Shown: positions 21,501 through 32,037 of the stretch, piece by piece | Layout of the letters: each line of letters starts with the position of its first letter | Position numbering within the stretch: position 1 is the stretch's first letter | Source of the DNA: Chamaecrista fasciculata | Taxonomy: Eukaryota > Streptophyta > Magnoliopsida > Fabales > Fabaceae | NCBI GenBank assembly: GCA_003254925.1 | Contig: QANZ01044650.1 | Span: 33,791 to 97,790, forward strand | Length of the DNA stretch: 64,000 nt | Direction: 5' to 3' | Made by a program: the position numbers and the translations under genes | The notes under the pieces: generated by a model | The model's database searches: none | Seen by the model: only the letters and a program-made list of their open reading frames with translations | Told to the model about the DNA's origin: nothing

Positions 21501-23380
21501 ATTATCGCAATATATGTTCCGATTGCTTTAGAATGTTATTGCACAGTATCACAAAATTGATCCGTTTTCTGTATAAGTGTTGAAAAGTGTGTTTAATGAT
21601 ATAGTTATTTGGCATTGGGGCACTTAGTTGACTGATCATGAATCAGGACTGATACTATTGGCTGTATCTGATGTAACATTTGAATCATGCAATGCAGATT
21701 TCAGATGTTAAGAGAGCTTATTCCACATAGTGATCAGAAAAGAGATAAGGCATCATTTTTGTTAGAGGTACATTACATTCATTTTATATGATGGATATTG
21801 CTAAATTTTTATGGTTAACAATGACACTTTATCTGAATTATTTGCAGGTGATTGAGTATATTCAGTTTTTACAAGAGAAGGTGCATAAGTATGAAGGTCC
21901 ATACCAAGTGTGGAATCAAGAGAAAGAAAAGATGACGCCATGGGTAAGTGACATGCCTCTCATGACTTGTGCTGAATTTAATTAAAAAGAGAAAATAAGA
22001 GTTTGATAGGTTTGTCATCTCTTGATCGTTTAATTTGATCTCAGTGGAATGAAAACCGATGATTGTGTGTTGTCCAAAAGTTGATAGTATCAAACAGCTT
22101 AGGCATAAATTGGTTACATTTTACATAGTGACTATGACCCCTTTACCTAAAAAACTGATCATTCATCTTTTATTTTAAAACAGAGAAATAATCATAGGCC
22201 TTCAGAAAGCTACGATGATCAATCTTGTGGCACAAATAGTGGGTCAGGTCCTTCACCAACATTACTGTTTGCCTCAAAGATTGATGAGAAAAATTTTAGC
22301 ATCGCCCCAACGATTTCAGGGAGCACGCAGAATGTAGAAGCTGGCATGAGTACAGCAACTACTTTAAAGGCTATGAATCAACATCCTGGAATAACCAATA
22401 AGGCCATGCCAATTAATCCAAACTCTTCACACCCAAATTTCTTCGGTCCCGGCCAAAGCGGTGGTCCAGGTGGAGTGGTGTCTCAGCTCACACACAGGCT
22501 GGCTTCAGATGCAGAAAACATCATTTATAAACCCTCAGCAGTGCACTCTCAAACTTACTCTTGTGCTACAGAGGTTACTGCTGGTAGTGATAAGCTGAAA
22601 GAGAAAGAGCTCAATATTGAAAGTGGTGCCATTAATATCTCAAGTGTGTACTCAAAAGGGTGAGAAAATGTTCAATATTTCTTAAGTTGATTTGTGCTTA
22701 TGATAATAACAAGTTCTACAAACTGTTTCCATACTGTACATAAAATATGGTTTCATCCTCGAGTAGAGATGTAGCAGGTGATTGTGATTAGTATTAGTCC
22801 TGATTTTTTGCATAAAAATTTGGACTTGTTAGTGTGTGAAGTCACATGTTTCTTTTGACTTAGATTATATTAAGTTTGGCCCCTCTTTTTTTTTTTCGGA
22901 TATCCTGGAGATCAGCAGCCAACTATATTTCTTTTTCATGCTCTGCAAATAATTATTGTGATTGGGCTTATTGGAGCATTTTCATAGTGATTCCTTAAAT
23001 AAAATATTTTACATTGGACAGGTTGTTGGATACACTGACACAAACACTGAAGAGTTCAGGAGTAGATTTGTCACAGGCTAGCATATCAGTGCAAATTGAG
23101 CTTGGTAAGCAAGCAAAAACCAGGCCATTTGTACCAAAATCTGGTGTTAAGGTATGCTGAAACTGCATTTTCCCAGTGTGTGTTTCATATGAATGCAATT
23201 TGATCTTATAGCTCTATGGGTATTGTAGAACTCTGGATTATTTAGCTTTATTTAATTTGTCAACCATTTTTGCAATAGGATGAAGTTCCTTCCAGCAATC
23301 AAGGGTTGAAACGCTCAAGAGGTGCTAGCGTTGAGGAATCTGACAAATCACTAAAAAAGCTCAAAGCATGCATAAGTTGA
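18501..23380 (+). CDS. BIM1: BIM1-like bHLH transcription factor
   Basis: Eleven coding exons with agreeing phases: 18501-18537, 18650-18727, 19724-20158, 20292-20391, 20519-20646, 21340-21448, 21698-21767, 21848-21943, 22184-22659, 23022-23151, 23279-23380 (1761 nt, 586 residues; Arabidopsis BIM1 is about 530). Family hallmarks in order: [26 protein letters not shown] at the N-terminus, [43 protein letters not shown], then the bHLH at about 281-331 with H282-E286-R290 DNA contacts, and a C-terminal region [41 protein letters not shown] proteins bind E-box DNA with BES1 in brassinosteroid signalling in the nucleus. Ten introns interrupt the coding sequence; the one inside the basic region uses a GC donor. 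The start at 18501 follows the likely leader-intron acceptor and matches the family N-terminus. Function is by homology. Confidence 0.93.
20826..21052. repeat. Small fold-back element in BIM1 intron 5
   Basis: The left arm (gtaaactgttaatgtagtc, ttagtttagtcc) pairs imperfectly with the right arm (ggactactgggattaaaatg, ttaagcttac). It lies wholly within the intron 20647-21339 and has no coding content. The ends are approximate. Confidence 0.35.
21449..21697 (+). other. GC-AG intron within the bHLH basic region
   Basis: The donor reads AG|GCAAGT and the acceptor TGCAG|A. Joining gives AAT GAT AGA TTT CAG (N-D-R-F-Q), the expected bHLH sequence; no GT near the junction keeps the frame. GC-AG introns are about 1% of plant introns and this donor fits their consensus exactly. 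Confidence 0.8.
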
Positions 23381-26300
23381 TTCAACCGTTACATTCATTC
23401 TTTCCTTATCATAGATTTTACTCAAATTTTGGGTACTGTTTTTTTTCTTTCCTATAATTTTGGAAGGGGGATATTTTAAGTCTTCTGCTGGCTTTTTATC
23501 CAGCAAGAAGGGTGAGATTGACTGTACATGTAGTGTCTTCTTAGTTTGTTGGGACCCTTAGATTCCCCCAACAAAATAATATTTGTTTCTAAATTATTTA
23601 ATTATAGAGGCTTCCATTCTAATTGAGAAGCTGTTTTCTATAAAGGCTTCCATTCATGTAAAGTTTGTAAACTCTTTGGTCCTTTCTATGTTTTATTTTT
23701 TCTAACATTTGTTGTGTGGTGTAAGAGTATTATTACTATTATTATTATTTTCTCAAGGCTAGAGGATAATGTAACCTATTGGTCACTCTTTCCCTCCCAA
23801 TACCTCTATCCGACCCTTTCCATATAGTGCTTCTATGTTATTTTCTGTACTCCTTTCGTATTCTTGGGCTTCTTCACTATAATATCAAGATGCTTATATA
23901 CTTTCCGTGGAAAAGGAGAGTTTAAGAAAAGCTCAGAGCTCATGTAAATAAATAAACAACCTAAGCTAATAGTTTACTAACACTTAATGAAGTGGCTGCT
24001 TGTATTATATCAAAAGTCTCAATCGCCCAACAATTATATTTGATTTATTGTTACTAGAACTTATGAAAGTACTGTCACATGGAAAATAAACTGAAACTTC
24101 ACATTGATTCGAATTCACAGATGTACAGATTTTGTACCATGCTCCAATCAGATCAACTTGACGTCAAAGCACCTTGCCAACCAATAGTATTAAAGTAACA
24201 TCATTCAATGCAACGACATTGGATCAGCTGCCTCAGATTGCATTAATAATTGAATAACATTTTGCTATTTTAATATTTCATTTGGAAGAAAGTGGTCCAC
24301 TGAGTCCATCCTGAAAAAAAATTATGACCCCATTCTTCTTATCTTCTACAGCACTGAAGTAACATGGGCTAAGGTGTACCATAAACTCGTGATATCAAAA
24401 AATAATAATCATCATCATCAATTTGTTTTCTAACAGGAATAGTATGAAACTTTTTTGTATTCTTCAGGGCACTTGCTATGTCATGATCAAATCTTTGGTG
24501 AAAACTGAAAAAGCCCTTTGCAGTATACCTCAGTTACAGATCTAATTTCTTCTAATAAAATTTTAGAAAAAACCCTATGTAATTGCTTTTGACAATACTT
24601 ATTAGGAATTAATATATATATATATATATATAGCGTCCAAATCTAAGAGTTAAGAGGTCACAAAATCATAGATTAGAAGTTAAAGTTAAGTTTGGATTAT
24701 GTAAAGTGTAAGGTATTGATCAGTAGTAGTAGACAGCACAACCTACAGAAGCCTCGTTGGTAACAAAGATTATAGCTTATAGATGCAGATATGACTTTGA
24801 GAAAGAATGGATCCATCACTTTGATCACAAGGCACCATATATATCATATATATCTTGCTATAATACTATGTCTCAAGTAACAATGTCCAATCTCCAAATT
24901 ACACGTGGCCCCATTCTCTAAGTCCTAGGTGGGGCTTCTTGGATCTTTCCATCCATACTCTGAAAATTTTCATGGGAATTTTCTTGGGATCTCCAATGGG
25001 TTTCAATATTCTTTTTTTTTTTTGTCCCTAGATTTCTCCAAATTACAAGTGTATTTACTATTAATTAATTAGTAATTATGGGATGATTTGGCTGATTAAC
25101 AAAGCATGGTCTGGAGAGTAGTTGCTTTCGGTCCAACTTTTCAATTTTCGCAAATCCTTTATGCTAATTCTAATTCTTTTTTTTTTTTTGGTTTTCAAAA
25201 GTATTTTTTTAATGGAGGCAATCCTGATCGAGACCATAGACACTTTTTTCTTAGTGAGAATTCGAACTTGAATTCATAACGCACGTTATGAGAAACTGAT
25301 CCTTTTTACTAAACTCAACCCAATATACTAATTCCAATTCAAAGTAGATAGATATGTACTTGTAAGTTGTAACCTTTTTTTTAATTTATTTATAACAAAA
25401 CCTATAATGATTAATTTGGCAGTGTGTGGAATTGGAATTGTATATATTATTAGAGTTGGAGAAAATGGAGGTGGTGTGGCAGTTTGGTAGATGTCAAAAT
25501 AGACATTGAATTGTGGGGAGAAGAATCTTTGAATGGAAGTGGTCATCCACTAATGACTACTGAAAAAGGTGAAGCATACAACGCATCACTTTATGTTGTG
25601 CACATTCAAATATGTGGCTATCAAATGTTCAAATAAAAACAAAATTCCAGAATAATGTAAATAGAAAATTAATAATTTGGTACAAATGATAAAAGACTAA
25701 ATCTTATAATCTTATATTTTTTAGATTAAAATAAAAAAAATTATCATCTTTTTAAGATCAAATTATAAATTACTCTAATATAAAACTAGGATTTGGACCA
25801 AGGTGCTCTTGCAGGATCACAAAGTTAGCTAGTTTGCAAAATACAGTAATTAGAAGTCATATAAGTAAGGTTTTAAGCATTAACATAATCGAAAAATCTA
25901 GCAAAAGACTGTTTTAAATGACAATTATCAGTAACAAGAAATCAATAAAAATAAATAAATAAATTGTATTATATGATATACCCTTTCGTTTTTGTCTTTG
26001 GTTTCCCAGCTCATTCACTAATCACTATGCTAAACTGTACAAATGTGAACCTCGTTTCACCAACCTTCTTGAACAAAATTTTGCAATGTATAAAAAAAAG
26101 TAAAAAATTGCAACATATCTTGACGGCATTGGGTCCACTCCATAACCATATACGACGACTAAACAGTGAATACTAATAAAGACTAAATGGCTCAATTATA
26201 ATGCGACAATTTCCAGAATATATCTTTGTTGTTAAGCCAATGCAATGCAATCCCCAGACATCTCTATTTGAAACAAAGCATATTCTTCAATAATGACACG

Positions 26301-26842
26301 CTTTGATCCGTTGCGTTTGTCCTATCTGCTGCATCAGTTTGAACTTTATGAAATTATACTATATTTATAGCCTAATAAGGTGAAAAAAAAAAACACAAAG
26401 AACAGAGCAAGGCCAACAACAAAAAATAAGGTGGTTGGAAGAAATGCGAGTTCCATTAATCTAAATTCGTATATGAATCTCCGTGTACAATAATGCAGTT
26501 TAATCTGTGCTCTCACCCTGCAATGTCAGGGTAGCTTCTATACATGAATGTTGTAATGTAATGGATTTTATTTTCATATTATAAAAATTTATATATATTT
26601 ATATATATAACATTAACAATCTCCGGATGCTGCTGCATGCTTGGCTTCAACTCCTAGAGCTTCTTTCATCAAGTTTTGAACAGTCTAACACCATGACGAC
26701 AGCCCTTTTGACACAAAATGCTGTCATCTTCCTTAAAACCCTAAGAATCTGTGGATCAGTGGTATCCTTATCTGTGTTAGAAAACCAAGCTGCACCAGGA
26801 GAAGACATGGGTGAATCAATCCCATCATTTCTCCAAATTCAT
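23381..26842. other. Intergenic region between convergent BIM1 and RRT1 genes
   Basis: Holds both 3' untranslated regions. A tandem-like cttccattc motif recurs near 23609 and 23647, and an AT run sits at 24609-24632. A possible antisense tRNA-like SINE patch lies near 25245-25320 (box-B-like GTTCGAATTC on the minus strand), too weak to name. No gene seen. Confidence 0.4.
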
Positions 26843-29557
26843 TCATGATTCTGACCTACTACTCAATGGATCATCATCATCATCATCCTCTGAGGGTTGT
26901 AAACACTCCTCAGGATTGGAATAAAAATAGTCCTCTTCTTTTGGCCTGTCAGGTATTACCAATCTCTTGCTTGGGTTACCCATGCGATCGGCATGAGCTA
27001 TCTTCACGGCTGATGAGAATTCATCCCAGTTCAATACTCCATTGTTGTACTGATCTATCAAATCAACCAGGAGCTTCCTGTCAAGTAAGATCGTCTTCTT
27101 GAACCCGAGATATCTGTGGAAAATAAAAAGACATGATAAAACAGCTGATGAGATCAAGAACACAATTAATACTTTTCTAATACCGATCCGAACAGAAGCA
27201 TGTTGTTAGCAGAAATGTACCTGCGGTGGCCTTCAACTACTTTGGCCATATTACCATCATAAGTGGGGACAAATATGTCACTCTCCAATGAGACAAGATA
27301 ATCTAAAGCCGCCATCTGAGATGAATGGTTTTGGAAGAACTGAAGATCAGATGGCTCCAATAGTGTCTCCTTCCTCACCAATCTTGGGTACTCCTTCGCA
27401 AGACTCGCCATTCTTCTTTTTCCACCGTATATTTCCCCAGCCGCAATGTAGATCTGAATGTTTTGATCGATATCAAGAGCCCTAAGTGTAAGGGCTGTCT
27501 CCTCAGGTGTTAAAGGACACAAACCATCTTTTCGTTTCAGACGAGAGTTGATTATCTTTTCTTTCCACCAAGGGTAAGCATACCTGCCAATACACAAGAA
27601 ATTGAAATATGAGACACAAACGTGTCAAGTCTACTTTCAACATCCAAAGTGATTGCAAGATTAACAAACAACAACACAAACAGAACTCTGACCTCATTCT
27701 TGTCAGCTCTTCCACCTCTTCGCTGTTGCAACCTTGGGTACAACCAGAAAATGCCAGCATGTCCATCTCATACCTCAAATGAAGTACCAGGAATGGACCG
27801 TTTTGCCTTAGAAGCTTGATCACCTTCCTACCCAACTCTTCAATTTGAGGAGTAAATCTCAGAGCACCAAAATTAACTCGGCAACGCAGTTTCTGAAGCT
27901 CCAAGGGTTGACCGTTATTGGCCAGCCGAGCATCAGTTCGGTTTAGATGGACAACTTTGTACTTTTGTATCAAAGGTAGAATCTGTAAGAATAAACATGT
28001 TAATTACGTTTAACTAGAAAACAAGAAACTTAAAACATCCTCTTTAAAAACAAGAAAGTTACAATCACAAGCATAGCCAAGGGTTCTTCTCTTCAGATAA
28101 AGCATACAAAGAAAGTCAATAATTTCTGGAAGTTTCTGGCTCAAAGATAACAAAAACAGACCTGGTTCTTATAGTAAGATATGTCAGACCAACTAATTGG
28201 CGGCATGCTGTAATGTAAACCCTGCTCCACTCTTAGCTTGAGCCTAGGGGGTAACTCTTTCAATATCCGCACTTCATCTCTCAAGGAGGTAATAAAATGA
28301 TCTACATCGAATATGTCTTGGAACTCACTGCACATAAAAGTAGTAAACAGTCATTGGCACAATCAAATGATCCATGCTTATTAATTACAAGGCAGTTGGC
28401 TCAATCAAGTACCAGAATGAAATTAAAAACACACCTTGGATCAGCCCAGAAGGAGGCTTTATCCAGTTCAGGGACAATAAGTGTGACATTTAAATATCTG
28501 GCGATTGCCACCATGTCACATATCTGCACATCACCAAATTAGAAATCCAAGAAGTCAATGAAAAGATTACAGTATAGCTTAGTTGCAAAAAGGACAAAGT
28601 AGAAAAGCAAATGTGAAGCACGTGTCAACCACTCACCGCTGATCTCATTTGGTTCAATCCTCCATTGCATGAGACCATCAGGTACCCGTTGTTTTTGTAA
28701 ACTCCTAGTGGTAAGCATGACATCAAAAAGTAAAATCAAAACCCTGGTAAAGACTGGGTTATAATAGAAAAGTAGACAAACAAAACAGAAGATAATTCTG
28801 GGGAGAAAAGGGAGGACGGAGAGATGACAGACAAGGAAGAATAATTACTAAGGTCCACCCATCCACAAAATCCGGAGGTAAAACATTTATCTAAGAGTAA
28901 AAACTGCGAAGTATAATTCAATCCAGTTGTCAACTGAGAATATGAATAACTTCAACTTTAGAAATGCATCAATTCTTTAGAATTAGCATATTCCATCTAC
29001 ACAAGGGCGTCAAGGAAAAGGAAAATTGAGAATTGAAAAACCAATCAGAACTGTTACCACAGCATGTTCATCCCAACTGCAACATAAAATCTACACCACA
29101 ATATTTTGGAAACAGAACGCACCGACCCAGGAGTATTATGATCCATGACCAAAAACAAGAATTAATATGAAAATCTTATAAAAATTTCTGCAAACAAACA
29201 AATGTCTGTGTGAGAATTTAGATAGACAGAACAGAACTCACTCTTGGGAGGGAGAACTCTGACTGGAACAGAAGGCAACTCCATATCCATCACTCTGGCT
29301 GCAGAATCATGTGTGAAACAAGAAGGCCAGCCTTTCAAAACTCTAGGCCCCCAAATATTACCGAAGGCCGTGAGCTGAACGATGCATGTCCAAAGCAAAA
29401 CCGAAGTAGTAGCACGTATCATCCACAGCTTCATTCTGGACCTTGAAGATGTGGCCATGGAATTTTTCAGCTTCTCCACCCTACTCTCCCCTAATGTCTT
29501 GAACCCCATCAATCCTTCTCTATGCTTAACTCCAAAATCCTTCTCTGTCCTGCACAT
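26843..29557 (-). CDS. RRT1: Rhamnogalacturonan I rhamnosyltransferase-like (GT106, O-fucosyltransferase-type fold)
   Basis: Seven coding exons on the minus strand: 29242-29557, 28637-28704, 28435-28523, 28162-28327, 27693-27982, 27221-27583, 26843-27113 (1563 nt, 520 residues), all GT-AG with agreeing phases. Residues 44-66 form one membrane segment near the N-terminus, giving a type II Golgi topology. Key motifs: [19 protein letters not shown] (about 111-129), the HLRYEMDM motif (H281, R283, E285, D287) typical of O-fucosyltransferase-like enzymes, and [15 protein letters not shown] near the C-terminus, followed by an acidic DDDDDD tail. GT106 enzymes transfer rhamnose from UDP-rhamnose onto the pectin backbone. 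The length and N-terminal [20 protein letters not shown] stretch match the RRT1/RRT2 clade as I recall it. The start is the first in-frame ATG; a later one (MATSS) lies at residue 34. Older annotations would say O-fucosyltransferase family protein. Confidence 0.9.
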
Positions 29558-30130
29558 CTCAACCCCAAATGCTTTCTTCTAACAACCATCTGACATTTTC
29601 TCCTTTTATTCTTCTATCAAAAACATGCCCACATGGGCTCCTGATTCCTCTCCTAATTTGATCAATGCAGGACCCAGAAAAGGAAGGGAAAACCAAAAAA
29701 AATACACGAGATGAAATTGGAAAAACCCTAAATGTGGATTCAATGAAGGACAAAGCAAGATTTCTTTTAATTTTGCCTCATCGAGCTCCTTCCAATCACA
29801 ATCTCCAAGATCCGGGCTTACCAAATATGGAACCGGATCAAACCTTTAAGACCTTTTAACCGCTAATGCCAACAAGAAGAAGAAAAAAAACTTGCTCAAA
29901 ACTGAATAATTCCTTGTCCAAAAAACACCCTGAGCCCGAAAGTGCAAAACGCATTCATTCGTTCACACTGACTACTTGGCTGAGAAGAATTGATGAATGA
30001 ATGAAGCAAGTGAAATAGAAACAAGATCACCCAGCCACCGGCCGGAGAGTTGAAATGGCGTCGGTAGGATCGCCGGCCAAATTATTATTACAAGGGGATA
30101 TGTGTGTGAGACACAGAGACACATAAAAAG

Positions 30131-30222
30131 GAAACGGTGAGGGAGAGAGAAAGAAAGAAAGCGAATAAAATGGACTCGTCTAGAGAGAGAGAGCGCGAGC
30201 GCACATGCGTGCTCGCACGCAA
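30131..30222. repeat. GA repeat and GC-rich alternating stretch upstream of RRT1
   Basis: GA-rich runs at 30139-30162 and 30181-30193 are followed by an alternating purine-pyrimidine patch (gcgcgagcgcacatgcgtgc) that is nearly palindromic. It lies about 600 bp above the RRT1 start, probably in its leader or promoter. Confidence 0.4.
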
Positions 30223-30789
30223 TCACACTCTATCTCAAACTCAACAAAATGCTTAACACTCACTAACTAACCCTGGTTAAGCTTAAGGCTTGGCTTGGGT
30301 TCCAACCCAGCCAATAAATGCCAGCCAGCTAAGCCTGGCCCCACCACAGTGTCCCTCCATCTCCGCCACCTGGCGCTATCTCATTGTAGGCTTTCTCATA
30401 TCGGCCGTCAGATCCCGAAGACGCCGACAATATATCGTGAGATTCGCCGGTTAGGGTCAAAAGTCCATATAATGAAGAAATTCTTCAAAGGCCAAAATAT
30501 TTAAGCCCAAATACACTAATGAAATCTCCATCTATTTCCTTCCTTCTTTCCCTCTAATTTGAAAAATTAATGATTAAATTCTGACATCATTTCGTTAAAA
30601 ATGTTAATAATGAAGGAATTATGTTGAAATATTTTGGTCACATGGAATGATGAAGTCAAATCTACAGAAAATCTGACATACACGAAAATGGTGGAATGGA
30701 AAGTGGAAGCAGTGCCAAAATTGCAGAGGCAAGAGTCTTTTTGAGATTTGCAATTCTTTATTTATTTCCCTCCTTTTTAATTGCAAAGA
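30223..30789. other. Intergenic, upstream of RRT1
   Basis: Promoter side of the RRT1 gene; ccagccaa-type motifs near 30307 and a moderate GC content to about 30460. No coding or RNA gene recognised. Confidence 0.35.
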
Positions 30790-30798
30790 TAAATAATA

Positions 30799-32028
30799 GA
30801 GCAAACCCCCTTTTTGGTCCCTCAATTGTTATTGAGTCGAGGAATCGGTCCCTCAATTGTGGAAAACTACAACTCAGTCCCTCAATTGTACAATCCCGTT
30901 TACGTTTTAGTCCCTCACGTCTGGTCCGTTAGTGATAGAGGTGTTAAGTGATGACGTGTCACCGTTATTTGCTTAGGTGGCTGTTATCTACTGAGTTTGC
31001 ATCCAAATTATATATCCTACTCATTTTTCATTTTACACCTCATAAAAAAGGACTTGTATGCAACATATTGTAACATTACAACATCAGAAACACAAAAAAC
31101 ACCAAGGGCCATTATGAAATTTTCACACTCTCCTCTTCTTCATCTTCTTCAACAACTTCCTTCCCAGAATCTGATTCCTCCTCTTCTTCTTCTTCGATTT
31201 CTCCTCTCATCTTCGATTTAATTACGTTCTTCTCACAGCAAAACCTAAACACCTAAACGCATCCTTCGTCATCGCCAAGACCCTACGCCACAAGTCCAGC
31301 TTCCTTCGATAACACCACCACCACAGGATTCCTCCACTACCACACCAAAATGACATTGTCATCGTCGTTCTCGAAGCTTCCTCTTCTGAAACCCTCGTTT
31401 ACGAGCTTCAACGACACCGTTTTCGCAATGAGATTCAACGAGAAGGTTCGATGCCTCTACCCAACACAACAGAGTCCATAATCTGGTACGATGTGTGCCT
31501 AGCTCGTTTTTGAGTAGAAATCAGATTAAATGTTGATTATTGAAGATTGTTGAATGTGAATGAAATATGCAGTACGAATTATAAGGGATATTGAGGTAGT
31601 TATAGGTAGAAGATGAATGTGTGAGTTGAATAATAATAAAGGGGTTCAAGTTAAGATTAGTAGTATTAATGGAAGTTGGGAGGAGAAATCAAAGAAGAAG
31701 AAGAAGAGGAAGAATCAGATTCTGGGAAGGAAGTTGAAGAAGAAGATGAAGAAGAAGAGGAGGAATCTAATTTGAGCAAACCCCCTTTTTGGTCCCTCAA
31801 TTGTTACTGAGTCGAGGATTTGGTCCCTCAACCAAGCATTTAACGGCCACCTAAGCAGATAACGGTGACACGTCATCACTTAACACCTCTATCACTAACG
31901 GACCAGACGTGAGGGACCAAAACGTAAACGAGATTGTACAATTGAGGGACTGAGTTGTAGTTTCCCACAATTGAGGGACCGATTCCTCGACTCAGTAACA
32001 ATTGAGGGACCAAAAAGGGAGTTTGCTC
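30799..32028. mobile_element. Mutator-like element (Pack-MULE candidate)
   Basis: A 1230-bp element with inverted terminal repeats of about 188 bp (30799-30986 and 31841-32028), both starting GAGCAAAC and about 95% alike by eye. A 9-bp target duplication, TAAATAATA, flanks it exactly at 30790-30798 and 32029-32037, the size typical of Mutator-like elements. A second inner inverted repeat pairs 31130-31206 with 31681-31765. The terminal 59 bp also recur in direct orientation at 31772-31830, so the right end is a small palindrome of its own. There is no transposase. The centre carries a coding-like fragment described separately. The near identity of the arms and the intact duplication suggest a fairly recent insertion. 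Confidence 0.88.
31346..31510 (+). pseudogene. Captured host gene fragment inside the MULE
   Basis: An open stretch within the element reads NDIVIVVLEASSSETLVYEL, then QRHRFRNEIQREG and IIWYDV before a stop at 31511. Codon texture and amino acid pattern look like real protein, unlike the flanking repeats. Upstream, another frame (about 31290-31350) reads GFLHYHTK, so the fragment appears to be frameshifted near 31350. I do not recognise the donor gene. A captured exon is the usual content of Pack-MULEs. Confidence 0.45.
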
Positions 32029-32037
32029 TAAATAATA

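Noticed and set aside
25245-25330. Minus-strand SINE-like patch with GTTCGAATTC
   Set aside because: Box A does not fit the consensus and ends are undefined.
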